From Solirubrobacterales bacterium 67-14 (lineage in GTDB: Bacteria > Actinomycetota > Thermoleophilia > Solirubrobacterales > 70-9), in assembly GCA_001897355.1 (NCBI GenBank), contig MKST01000011.1, positions 392,390-456,389 on the forward strand: a DNA stretch of 64,000 nt. Reading direction: 5' to 3'. This document shows positions 55,019 to 63,028 of the stretch, one piece after another. The first letter of the stretch is position 1, and every line of letters starts with the position of its first letter. The translations under genes were made by a program, and so were the position numbers. The notes below the pieces were generated by a model. It was not told where the DNA came from and made no database searches. It worked only from the letters and a program-made list of their open reading frames with translations.

Positions 55019-56262
55019 GTGATCACCGCCGCCGAACACCTCGACCGGATCCTGGCCCATGTGCCGGTACTCGACGTCGAGTCCATCCCGTTGGTCGAGG
55101 CCCGCGATCGTTTCCTGGCCGGACCGGTCACTGCGGCGGTCCCGGTGCCCCCTTGGACCAATTCGGCGATGGACGGATACGCGGTGCGCTTCGACGACCT
55201 GGCCGGGGCCGACGAGGATTCCCCGGTCGTGCTGCGGGTGGTCGGCGACCTGCCGGCCGGTTCCGGCGACGATCCGGCGATCGGGTCCGGGGAGGCGGTA
55301 CGGATCATGACCGGCGCCCCGGTGCCGAGCGAGGCCGACACGGTCATCCCGCTGGAGCTGACCGATCGCGGCACCGAGTCCGTGCAGATCTACGATGCCC
55401 TGGACCGGGGTCGCCACATACGCAGGGCGGGCGAGGACCGGACCGAGGGCGGGCTGGTCTGCCCGGCCGGTTTGGAGCTGACACCGGAGTCGCTGGCCGG
55501 GATCGCCTCGGCCGGGGTCGGTGAGGTGATCGCCTCGCGCCGGCCACGGGTGGCGGTGATCAGCACCGGTGACGAACTGGTCACCGCGGGCCAGGCGCTT
55601 GCGCGTGGCCAGATCCCCGACTCGAACGGGCTCCTGATCTCGATGCTGGCCGGTGAGACCGGCGCCGAGACGGAAGTCGACCACGCCGGCGACGGGCCCG
55701 GCGAACTGGCGGCGGCGCTGGACCGGCACCGCGAGGTCGATGTCCTGATCATGACCGGCGGGGTCAGCGTCGGCGCCTTCGACCCGGTCAAGGCACTGTT
55801 CGAGGGCGGCGACTCGGTCCGCTTCGACCGCGTCGCGATGCAGCCGGGCAAACCCCAGGCCTTCGGCCAGATGGGCGACAACGGCCCGCTCGTGTTCGGC
55901 CTGCCCGGCAACCCGGTGAGCGCCTGGGTCTCCTTCCAGATGTTCGTCCGGCCAGCCCTGCGCAAGATGCAGGGGGCGGCAAGGGTGGTTCCCGAACCGG
56001 TGCCGGCCCGGGCGGCCGAGGACTGGACCACCCCGGAGGGCCGGATGCAGGTGATCCCGGTGCGAATCGCCGACGGGAGCGTACGCCGGGTGCTGCCCGC
56101 CGCGGCCGGCGGGTCCGGCTCCCACCTGGCGGCCAGCCTGGCCACCGCCGACGGCTACGCCCTGGTCGACCCGGAAACCGAGATGGTCAGGGCCGGTGAC
56201 ATGGTCCCGACCGTGCGCCTGCGCGACCCCGAACAGTTCAACCATCCCCCGAGGAGAGAACC

Positions 56263-56266
<4 letters not shown>
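55019..56266 (+). CDS. moeA: Molybdopterin molybdenumtransferase MoeA
   Basis: 415 aa, inserts molybdate into adenylylated molybdopterin. The N-terminal P-P-W-T-N-S-A-M-D-G-Y-A-V-R motif, R-I-M-T-G-A-P-V-P, the central S-T-G-D-E-L and S-N-G-L-L-I segments, T-G-G-V-S-V-G-A-F-D and F-G-L-P-G-N-P-V-S define the family. GTG 55019 starts 42 bases from divergent fdhD. First of five plus-strand cofactor genes; stop overlaps moaC. Confidence 0.96.
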
Positions 56267-56729
<463 letters not shown>

Positions 56730-56733
<4 letters not shown>

Positions 56734-57314
56734 ATCCCGAATCGACTGCCGCGGTCATCCTGGCCGGCGGCCGGGGTTCACGGCTGGGCGGCCGCGAGAA
56801 GGGCGATATCCGGCTCGGGGACCGGCGCTTGATCGACATCGTGGTCAGCGCTGCCCGCGAACACGGTTGCGAAGAGGTGGTCGTCGCCGGCGACATCGAA
56901 GCCGCAGGCGCGGTCACGGTCCGTGAAGACCCGCCCTTCGGCGGGCCGGCGGCCGGCCTGGCCGCCGCCTTGCCGCTGGCTGAGAGCGAGTGGGTCCTGG
57001 TGCTGGCCTGCGACCTGCCCCACGCCCGTCTGCTCTGCCACCTGCTGTTCGAATCGTTCCGCGGGGTGGATCCTGGGATAGACGGGCTCGTCGCGCTCTA
57101 TGAGAACCGCATCCAGTGGCTCGCCGGGCTCTACCGCCGCCGTTCGGTCGAGGCCGCCCTGGCCCGGCTCGGCGACGCTGCCGATGCCTCGATGAGGGAT
57201 CTTTTTGGAGGGTTGGAGCTCCGCGAAGTCCAGGATCCGGAAGGATTGTCCAAGGACATCGACACCCCGGAAGAACTCGAAGCATGGACCCAGAGAAAAG
57301 AGGTTGAGAAATGA
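56730..57314 (+). CDS. mobA: Molybdenum cofactor guanylyltransferase MobA, CTG start
   Basis: 194 aa, adds GMP to the molybdenum cofactor to make MGD/bis-MGD. The essential N-terminal nucleotide loop V-I-L-A-G-G-R-G-S-R-L-G-G lies before any ATG, GTG or TTG; the first of those (TTG 56829) would delete it. CTG 56730 overlaps the moaC stop (CTGA) and has GGAGG five bases upstream, so it is very probably the start. D-P-P-F-G-G-P and L-A-C-D-L-P follow the MobA pattern. bis-MGD fits the oxidoreductase encoded nearby. Confidence 0.88.
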
Positions 57315-57589
57315 GTCAGGAAGATTCGCGGCACCTGCCGCCGGAGGCACTCGACGAATGGACCGCGAAGGTCTCGCAACTGCTCGAGATCGAGGAGACG
57401 GTTGACATCGGAGCGGTACTCGACTTGACCCGGGACGTCGCCCATGACGTCGCCCGGCCGGCCGCTCCGCTGACCACGTTCGTGTTCGGCCTCGCCCTCG
57501 GGCGGCTGCCGGCCGACCAGTACGAAGCGAAGTTCACCGAGTTACACGGTGAACTGACCCGGCTGGCCGCGGAGCAGAAGGACACTTGA
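57311..57589 (+). CDS. DUF6457 family protein
   Basis: 92 aa all-helical small protein. V-L-D-L-T-R-D-V-A-H-D-V-A-R-P-A-A-P-L-T-T-F is the recognisable core of DUF6457, a short actinobacterial domain often fused or adjacent to MobA. It overlaps mobA and moaD by four bases each, so it is translated with them. Function unknown; a helper of MobA or of MGD delivery is the simplest inference. Confidence 0.85.
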   Translation: MSQEDSRHLPPEALDEWTAKVSQLLEIEETVDIGAVLDLTRDVAHDVARPAAPLTTFVFGLALGRLPADQYEAKFTELHGELTRLAAEQKDT

Positions 57590-57831
57590 GCCGGGTTTCG
57601 GTCCGGCTCTTCGGCGGCGCGGCCGAGGCCTTCGGTGAGGCCGAGGCCGAAGTCGATGGCGTGACCACCTTGACCGGCCTGGCCGATGCCCTCGGCGAGG
57701 CTGACGGGCGCCTGAGGGAAATCCTCGAGCAGTGCTCGTTCTTCGTCGACGGCGAGCACCGGAAGAATCTCGATGCGACGCTGCCGGAAGAGTGCCGGGT
57801 CGACGTGTTGCCACCCTTTGCCGGCGGCTGA
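57586..57831 (+). CDS. moaD: MoaD, molybdopterin synthase small subunit
   Basis: 81 aa ubiquitin-fold sulfur carrier ending in P-P-F-A-G-G; the terminal Gly-Gly becomes the thiocarboxylate that gives sulfur to molybdopterin. R-V-S-V-R-L-F-G-G-A-A-E at the start is typical. TTG 57586 overlaps the DUF6457 stop (TTGA). The stop codon abuts the moaA stop, and the two genes meet in a perfect palindrome. Activation is likely by the rhodanese-adenylyltransferase at 33649-34821. Confidence 0.93.
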   Translation: MSRVSVRLFGGAAEAFGEAEAEVDGVTTLTGLADALGEADGRLREILEQCSFFVDGEHRKNLDATLPEECRVDVLPPFAGG

Positions 57832-57841
57832 TCAGCCGCCG
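57822..57841. repeat. 20-bp perfect palindrome at the moaD/moaA junction
   Basis: CGGCGGCTGATCAGCCGCCG spans both stop codons. It arises because moaD and moaA both end in GGC GGC TGA, encoding the Gly-Gly tails each protein needs. It could also act as a loop-less bidirectional hairpin. Confidence 0.85.
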
Positions 57842-58827
57842 ATCGCGTTCATGCCCCTTTCGGGCTGAACGAAGTCGGGGCTGCCGATCCCGTGCCCGGC
57901 CCGCTTGGCGGCGACGCTGGCCCGCATGATGTCGCGGATGCCTTCGTCCGAGGCGTCGTTTCGCAGGGCGGTCCTCAGGTCCAATTCCTCGCGGGCAAAG
58001 AGGCAGTTGCGCAACTGGCCGTCGGCGGTCAATCGCAGCCGGTCGCAGTTGGCACAGAAGGGAGCGGTGACCGAGGCGATCACGCCGACCGTGTACGGCC
58101 CGCCGTCGATCGAGAAGACCTCGGCCGGCGCCCCGCCCCGCCCCGGCAGCGGCTCCAGGCTGAACTTCTTCGAGAGCGAGTCCAGGATCTCTTCTCGGGG
58201 GACCATCTCACCCCGGTCCCAGGTGTGGCCGATGTCCAGCGGCATGTGCTCGATGAAGCGCATCTGCGCCTCGTGTTCGATCGCGAACTCGACCAGGTCG
58301 GCCACTTCGTCCTCGTTTATCCCGCGCATCACGACCGCATTCAGCTTGAGCGGCCGCAGACTCGACCGGCGGGCCGACTCGATCCCGGCCAGGACATCGA
58401 TCAGCCGGTCACGGCGGGTGAGTTCCAAGAACCGATCGGGATCGAGCGTGTCGATGCTGATGTTGAGCCGGGAGAGCCCCGCCTCTTCGAGGCCCGGAAT
58501 GAATTCGGGGAGCCTGATCCCGTTGGTGGTCATCGCCACCTCGATCGGCCCTTTGGGGCCTTCGATCGCGGCCAGTCGCCGCACGATCTCGACCAGGTTC
58601 GGGCTGATCAAGGGCTCGCCACCGGTCAACCTGACCGTCTCGATTCCCTCGCCGGCCGCGACCCGCACCACCCGCTCGATCTCGTCCGGGGTCAGGACCG
58701 ACTGCTTCGGGATCCAGGGAACCCCCTCGGCCGGCATGCAGTAGGTGCAGCGCAGCGAGCACTTGTCGGTCAGTGAGATCCGCAGGTCACGGTGGACCCG
58801 CCCGAAGCCGTCGACCAGGCCGCTCAT
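57832..58827 (-). CDS. moaA: GTP 3',8-cyclase MoaA
   Basis: 331 aa radical SAM enzyme starting Moco synthesis from GTP. The SAM cluster motif C23-x3-C27-x2-C30 lies in T-D-K-C-S-L-R-C-T-Y-C; the second cluster is in P-F-C-A-N-C-D-R-L-R and C-L-F; the protein ends in A-I-G-G, the double glycine known to be needed for MoaA/MOCS1A activity. ATG overlaps the moaE stop (ATGA). Two [4Fe-4S] clusters make it a client of the SUF system. Confidence 0.97.
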   Translation of the reverse strand: MSGLVDGFGRVHRDLRISLTDKCSLRCTYCMPAEGVPWIPKQSVLTPDEIERVVRVAAGEGIETVRLTGGEPLISPNLVEIVRRLAAIEGPKGPIEVAMTTNGIRLPEFIPGLEEAGLSRLNISIDTLDPDRFLELTRRDRLIDVLAGIESARRSSLRPLKLNAVVMRGINEDEVADLVEFAIEHEAQMRFIEHMPLDIGHTWDRGEMVPREEILDSLSKKFSLEPLPGRGGAPAEVFSIDGGPYTVGVIASVTAPFCANCDRLRLTADGQLRNCLFAREELDLRTALRNDASDEGIRDIMRASVAAKRAGHGIGSPDFVQPERGMNAIGG

Positions 58828-59237
58828 CTGAGTCCCTGCCAGTTCTTGCTGCCGTCGGCCGCAACCTGGTGCTTCCAGATCGGCACCTCGGCCTTGATCC
58901 TCTCGACCAGTTCCCGGCTGACCTCATAGGCCGGCTGCCGGTGGGCGGCCGCCACACAGGCGATCAAGGCCGGTTCTCCCACCGCGACAGTGCCCGTCCG
59001 GTGGCTCACCGCAATCCGGATGCCGGGCCGCTCCAGCTCGTCGGCGATCTTCCCCAGGATCGCCTCCGCGTCGGGATGGGCGGAATATTCGAGCCGATCG
59101 ACCTCACCGGAGGCTCCCGGGTCGTGGTCGCGGATCTGGCCGATGAAGGTGGCCACCGCGCCGAATTCCGGGCCCTTGACAGCTTCGAGGTGACGGTCCA
59201 GGTCGAGGTCCTGGTCGGTGATCTCGGCCAGCGGCAT
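58824..59237 (-). CDS. moaE: MoaE, molybdopterin synthase catalytic subunit
   Basis: 137 aa, transfers sulfur from two MoaD molecules to cPMP. A-V-A-T-F-I-G-Q-I-R-D-H, L-E-Y-S-A-H-P-D-A, I-A-V-S-H-R-T-G and the closing V-P-I-W-K-H-Q-V form the family signature, with the catalytic Lys in the last motif. Its start overlaps the moaB stop and its stop overlaps moaA, so moaB-moaE-moaA form one operon. Confidence 0.95.
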   Translation of the reverse strand: MPLAEITDQDLDLDRHLEAVKGPEFGAVATFIGQIRDHDPGASGEVDRLEYSAHPDAEAILGKIADELERPGIRIAVSHRTGTVAVGEPALIACVAAAHRQPAYEVSRELVERIKAEVPIWKHQVAADGSKNWQGLR

Positions 59238-59815
59238 CAGTGGTCGCCTCCCCGGAGCTGATCGACCAGGTGCGGCAAGAGCGGCATGAGGTACTCGACT
59301 CCGTCGCGGGCTCCGCCGGTCGAGCCCGGCAGGTTGACGATGATCGAGCGGTGGCCGCCGGAGGAGGGGCGGCCGATCCCGGCGATCCCCCTTGAGAGTG
59401 CCGCGGTGGCGACCTTCCGGGTGCCGGCAGCCCGCAGGCCTTCGGCGACGCCCGGCAGTTCGAGTTCGATCAGCGGCCGGGTGCCTTCCGGGGTCTGGTC
59501 GCGCGGACCTACCCCGGTCCCGCCAAGGGTGAGGACCAGGTCCGCGCCGGCCTCGATCGCGTCTTCGAGCGCGCTTTCCACGACCTCCTGGCCGTCGGGG
59601 ATGACCGCCCGGCCGATCGATTCGATCCCGGCGCCACGCAGCGCCTCGACCGCGGCCGGACCGGATCTGTCCTCCCGTTCGCCCCGCGACGAGCGGTCGG
59701 AGACGGTGAGCACGACGACCGAGATGTCGGCCGTCGCAATCGGCGACGGCGGCACGTGGACGGACCCAGCGGTCGTGGCCTCGGCAGTAGTGGAGATGGG
59801 ATCGGAAGAGCCCAT
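59237..59815 (-). CDS. moaB: MoaB/MogA-type molybdopterin adenylyltransferase
   Basis: 192 aa. The MogA/MoaB fold shows V-V-V-L-T-V-S-D-R-S-S-R-G-E-R-E-D, D-L-V-L-T-L-G-G-T-G-V-G-P-R-D-Q-T-P-E-G-T and N-L-P-G-S-T-G-G-A-R-D-G. It adenylates molybdopterin before MoeA acts. ATG 59815 gives a 30-residue low-complexity lead; a GTG at about residue 21 would also suit the fold, so the exact start is uncertain. First gene of moaB-moaE-moaA. Confidence 0.92.
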   Translation of the reverse strand: MGSSDPISTTAEATTAGSVHVPPSPIATADISVVVLTVSDRSSRGEREDRSGPAAVEALRGAGIESIGRAVIPDGQEVVESALEDAIEAGADLVLTLGGTGVGPRDQTPEGTRPLIELELPGVAEGLRAAGTRKVATAALSRGIAGIGRPSSGGHRSIIVNLPGSTGGARDGVEYLMPLLPHLVDQLRGGDH

Positions 59816-59934
59816 AGAAGCAGCATAGGGAGCGGGCCTGCCCGCAGTGCCCGGCTTCGGGTTAACCGCAACGCCCCATCGGGTGCCTCTGGCCTGCCCG
59901 GACCTGCCTCGGTCTCGCCCCGCACTCATTTGTA

Positions 59935-59950
59935 ATACGAACGATCGTAT
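59935..59950. promoter_or_regulatory. TetR-type operator
   Basis: ATACGA-ACGA-TCGTAT, an inverted repeat with 4-base spacer, lies 76 bases before the metallo-hydrolase start and near a TATTTAA -10-like patch. The TetR gene two places downstream is the likely binder. Confidence 0.6.
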
Positions 59951-60026
59951 GCTATTTAACCCCACAGGCGTTGCTTCCGCAGGAGGCGATGAATCAAGAG
60001 AAGGCAAACCACGAAAGAGGATGGAC

Positions 60027-60818
60027 ATGCGCGTCAGGAGACTTGGCTGGGCCGGGATCGAGGTCGAATCGCAGGGCGAGAGCGTGGTGGTCGACCATGT
60101 GCTCGGCTGGAAATCGATCGAGCCGTACGTCGGCCCTCCACTCACCCCGCTGCTGGAGATCGAGAAGCCGGGCAGTTCACTGGCCGCCTTCGTGACCCAC
60201 CTGCACACCGACCACACAGACGCACAGACGATCGCCAGCGACCTCACCGACGGGGCCTCGCTGCACCGGCCGGCCGTGATGGAGGGCGAGCCGCTCGAGA
60301 CAGGCGGCGTGGCGGCCGCCGAGGTCGAACTTGCCGAGGCCGGGGTCGACCAGGTGCTGATGGACGAATGGCAGACGATCGAGGCGGGGCCTTTCACCGC
60401 GACCGCGGTGCCGGCCGTGGACGGCTTCGGCGATCCGCAGATCTCCTGGGTGATCGAAGCCGACGGCAAGCGGATCATCCACACCGGAGACACCATCTTC
60501 CACGGCTCCTGGTGGCTCATCCAGATGCGTTTCGGTCCCTTCGATGCAGCCTTCCTGCCGGTCAACGGCGCACTCACCTCCTTCCCTCATCGGCAGCCGC
60601 CCAGTGGGATCGACGCCTCGCTCAATCCGGAACAGGCCGCGGCCGCCGCCCGAATCCTCGGCGCGCAGCGCCTGGTGCCGATCCACTACGACGGCATCCA
60701 CGAGCCGACGGTCTACGAACAGACGGAGGACATCATCGGTCGGCTTCAGAACTCGCTCGACGGCGAGGGCGGCCCGCGTCTGGTCGTCATGGCCGAGGGC
60801 GAGACCCTCGACCTCTAG
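60027..60818 (+). CDS. MBL-fold metallo-hydrolase
   Basis: 263 aa metallo-beta-lactamase-fold hydrolase of the UlaG/YcbL-like branch. Metal-binding H-L-H-T-D-H-T-D, further ligands in I-H-T-G-D-T and P-I-H-Y-D-G, and V-D-H-V-L near the N-terminus fit a dinuclear site. ATG 60027 is six bases after AGAGG; ATG 60021 is also in frame. The TetR operator upstream and tetR gene just downstream suggest regulated detoxification or catabolism. Substrate unknown. Confidence 0.85.
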   Translation: MRVRRLGWAGIEVESQGESVVVDHVLGWKSIEPYVGPPLTPLLEIEKPGSSLAAFVTHLHTDHTDAQTIASDLTDGASLHRPAVMEGEPLETGGVAAAEVELAEAGVDQVLMDEWQTIEAGPFTATAVPAVDGFGDPQISWVIEADGKRIIHTGDTIFHGSWWLIQMRFGPFDAAFLPVNGALTSFPHRQPPSGIDASLNPEQAAAAARILGAQRLVPIHYDGIHEPTVYEQTEDIIGRLQNSLDGEGGPRLVVMAEGETLDL

Positions 60819-60844
60819 TCGGAGGCACTTCCTATAGTCAGGTC

Positions 60845-61450
60845 ATGAGCCCACGCCGGTCGAAAGCCGAAGCCGCCAGCACGCACCAGGCGATCGTGCG
60901 GGAAGCAGCCGAGGGCGCCTCTGAGATCGGGCTCGAAGGCATCTCGATCGGCTCGCTCGCCTCCAGCCTCGGGATGAGCAAGGCCGGCGTGGCCGGTCAC
61001 TTCCGCAGCAAGCAGGAACTTCAGATGGAAGTGATCGAGTTCGGCGCCCGGGACTTCACCGAGAAGATCTGGACCCCCAACGCCGACCTGAAACCGGGCC
61101 AGGAAAGGCTGCTCGGCTGCCTCGACACCTGGTACGCCTATTCGGCCGGCAGCCCGTTCCGGGGCGGCTGCCTGATGACCTCGATCTCGACCGAGTTCGA
61201 CGGCCGTCCCGGCCCGGTCCGTGAAGCGATCGCCGAGACCTGGGGTCGGTGGACCAAGGTCCTGCGAGCCGATCTGGACGTGGCGATCGAGGCCGGCGAA
61301 CTCTCACCCCCGCTGTCCCCGGCCGACACGATCACGGCGATCGAGTCACTCGCAACCGGGGTCAACCAGCAGACCCAGCTCTTCCGGGGCAAGTCGCCGG
61401 AAAAGACGGCCAGCTCGGCGGCCCGGGTGCTGCTGGGGATGATCGGCTGA
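60845..61450 (+). CDS. TetR family transcriptional regulator
   Basis: 201 aa. The N-terminal helix-turn-helix reads E-G-I-S-I-G-S-L-A-S-S-L-G-M-S-K-A-G-V-A-G-H-F-R-S-K-Q-E-L-Q, a clear TetR motif; the rest is the ligand-binding helical domain with G-G-C-L-M-T-S-I-S-T-E-F typical of the TetR_C_6-like branch. It lies 26 bases after the metallo-hydrolase and probably represses it through 59935-59950. Confidence 0.92.
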   Translation: MSPRRSKAEAASTHQAIVREAAEGASEIGLEGISIGSLASSLGMSKAGVAGHFRSKQELQMEVIEFGARDFTEKIWTPNADLKPGQERLLGCLDTWYAYSAGSPFRGGCLMTSISTEFDGRPGPVREAIAETWGRWTKVLRADLDVAIEAGELSPPLSPADTITAIESLATGVNQQTQLFRGKSPEKTASSAARVLLGMIG

Positions 61451-61469
61451 GCGAGCCGACCGGAGCCGT

Positions 61470-62528
61470 TCAGATCCCGGCTTGGGCCCGGTTCAGCGCC
61501 CGGCTGTTCGCCATCCGCTGCGCGATCTCCACCACCCAGCGGCCAACCTCGGGGTCGGGCAGGATCGAATCGCGGCGGTATAGCACCCGCCCCGAGGATC
61601 CGCACCGCTCGACCGCCCGACCGATGATCTTCTCCTGGAACATCGGGTCGTAGGCGACGAAGACCGGGATCACCACCACCCGGTCGACCCGCTGCAGCAG
61701 GGCGTCGATCGCGTTCATGGTCGGCTCGCGGCTGTAGTTGACCAGGTGCCCGCACCAGGCGTGAGCGGTGTGAGCGATGCCCAGTTCGAGTTCCATCGAG
61801 CTGCGGACCTCCATGAAGAAGCGGTTCCAATCATCGTCGAACTCGGCGCTGCCATAGCCGACCAGGAGCAAGCCGAAGCTCTGGTCGCTGCCGTCCTCGG
61901 CGCGGCGGCCGGTGATCGCCCGCACCCGGCGGGCGACGTTCCGCTGGACCAGGCCGGAAAAGTCGATCAACGGAGCGAAGTCGAGGTCGGCCTGGGCCGC
62001 GTAGATCTCGATCTTCTCCGCCTCCAGTTCGGCGATCTTTGCGGCATCATCCGAACGGCCGCAGATCGCCGGGATGTCGTCGTAGCTGTGATCGCTGATC
62101 GTCAGCAGCAGCGGGACCACGATCACCGACTCGTATCCGTCGTCGTCGAAGGCACGCAGCTGAGTGGCGATGGAGGGTTCGGTGTACTCCATGAAGGCCG
62201 TCCTGACCGCCCCGATGCCTTCGATCGCGAGCAGATCGTCGCTGGCCTCCCGGTGGACGTCCAGCAGCAGGCGGCGCCAAGCGGGTGAACGGGAGCCGTG
62301 GCTGACCAGCAGGATTCCGGTCTTCGCCGCCTGGTCCGCCGGAATCCGCTCGGACAGGGCCAGCGACATCTCCTCGAGCAGAGAGATGTCCCCCGTGCGG
62401 ACCGTCCCGTTGATCGCGAGTCCCTCGTCCGGCGTCGTCACCTCGCCGATCAGGGACGAGAACTCTTCGGGCAACTCGCCACTTCCACCAGAGTGGACCG
62501 GGCAACTGGCCGGGGCTGTGGATTCCAT
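61470..62528 (-). CDS. CbiX/SirB-like chelatase-family protein
   Basis: 352 aa with two chelatase-like halves: the first has I-L-L-V-S-H-G-S-R-S-P-A-W-R and D-H-S-Y-D-D-I-P, the second L-L-L-V-G-Y-G-S-A-E-F-D-D-D-W-N and a C-G-H-L-V-N-Y-S-R-E-P segment. CbiX/SirB proteins insert Co or Fe into sirohydrochlorin; larger two-domain forms occur in actinobacteria. No cob, hem or sir genes are adjacent. An IdeR-like box 55 bases upstream points to iron. ATG 62528 follows AGAGAGGT. Confidence 0.82.
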   Translation of the reverse strand: MESTAPASCPVHSGGSGELPEEFSSLIGEVTTPDEGLAINGTVRTGDISLLEEMSLALSERIPADQAAKTGILLVSHGSRSPAWRRLLLDVHREASDDLLAIEGIGAVRTAFMEYTEPSIATQLRAFDDDGYESVIVVPLLLTISDHSYDDIPAICGRSDDAAKIAELEAEKIEIYAAQADLDFAPLIDFSGLVQRNVARRVRAITGRRAEDGSDQSFGLLLVGYGSAEFDDDWNRFFMEVRSSMELELGIAHTAHAWCGHLVNYSREPTMNAIDALLQRVDRVVVIPVFVAYDPMFQEKIIGRAVERCGSSGRVLYRRDSILPDPEVGRWVVEIAQRMANSRALNRAQAGI

Positions 62529-62582
62529 GTTGACCTCTCTGTCGGGAATTACTCCGCGAAGGAATATTCACAATGAAGTTGG

Positions 62583-62601
62583 TCAAATTAGCCTACCCTA
62601 A
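62583..62601 (-). promoter_or_regulatory. DtxR/IdeR-like iron box upstream of CbiX-like gene
   Basis: The 19-mer TCAAATTAGCCTACCCTAA matches the IdeR/DtxR consensus TTAGGTTAGCCTAACCTAA at 15 of 19 positions and contains the inverted repeat AATTAG-N6-CTAATT (extending two bases beyond). It lies 55 bases before the start codon on the minus strand, a good place to block RNA polymerase. Confidence 0.6.
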
Positions 62602-62687
62602 TTCGACCAAAGGTCAATCCGTATTTTCTGCGGAAAATGGGGATCAAGCCGAGATTTGGTCGTCGGAGGACGGGTGCCGTGCTCACG

Positions 62688-62725
62688 GGGTCGGATTTCC
62701 GGCCGATACACCGGAAATCCGACCC
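62688..62725. repeat. 15-bp perfect inverted repeat
   Basis: Arms 62688-62702 (GGGTCGGATTTCCGG) and 62711-62725 are exact inverse complements around the 8-base loop CCGATACA. No T-tract on either side. Confidence 0.7.
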
Positions 62726-62892
62726 ACCCCGTCCGAACAGCGGCAGGTGAGGGGTGAAACGGGGGTCGGGGCCGCCGGCTCTTGCGGCTCAGACGACCCG
62801 AAGAAATACCGCGAGAACCGAGACACTGCCGCTATACGGCAGAAAGTCGGATCTCGCGAATCAGAATCGCCACGAATCTTCAGCGGGTGGAT

Positions 62893-63016
62893 GCCAGGGG
62901 CCTCCAGGGCGGGGCTGCCGAGGAGACAGGCCGGAAATGGCCGCGATCGTACTCAGGTACCTGAGCTGCCATTTCTGGCCGACGACGAAGGCAGCGCCGT
63001 CCTGGTGGCCCCTGGC
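62893..63016. repeat. 124-bp imperfect palindrome
   Basis: Left 16-mer 62893-62908 (GCCAGGGGCCTCCAGG) pairs with 63001-63016 with one mismatch; 62929-62941 (GGCCGGAAATGGC) pairs with 62968-62980 with one mismatch; both share the same centre. The stretch 62909-62919 also pairs largely. CTCAGGTACCTGAG (62952-62965) is a perfect palindrome near the apex. Twelve bases from the stop of the adjacent minus-strand gene. It can form one long cruciform or RNA hairpin. Confidence 0.75.
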
Positions 63017-63028
63017 GCCGCCCGGGCT

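Larger units (their letters stand above)
62529..63028. other. 500-base intergenic region with IdeR-like box and palindromes
   Basis: No convincing gene: open frames on the plus strand show no family or ribosome site. The region holds the CbiX-like gene leader with an IdeR-like box, a 15-bp hairpin at 62688-62725, a small CTGCCG-CTATA-CGGCAG hairpin near 62827-62843 and a 124-bp imperfect palindrome at 62893-63016 just after the stop of the membrane-protein gene. Confidence 0.6.

Noticed and set aside
54977..56245. Upstream extension of the fdhD frame
   Set aside because: Runs antisense through moeA; FdhD similarity begins at the ATG at 54976.
59816..60577. Upstream extension of the moaB frame
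   Set aside because: Antisense to the metallo-hydrolase gene and its leader; MoaB similarity starts downstream of 59815.
62529..62700. Cobalamin riboswitch upstream of the CbiX-like gene
   Set aside because: No B12-box sequence or matching structure; an IdeR-like site explains the leader better.
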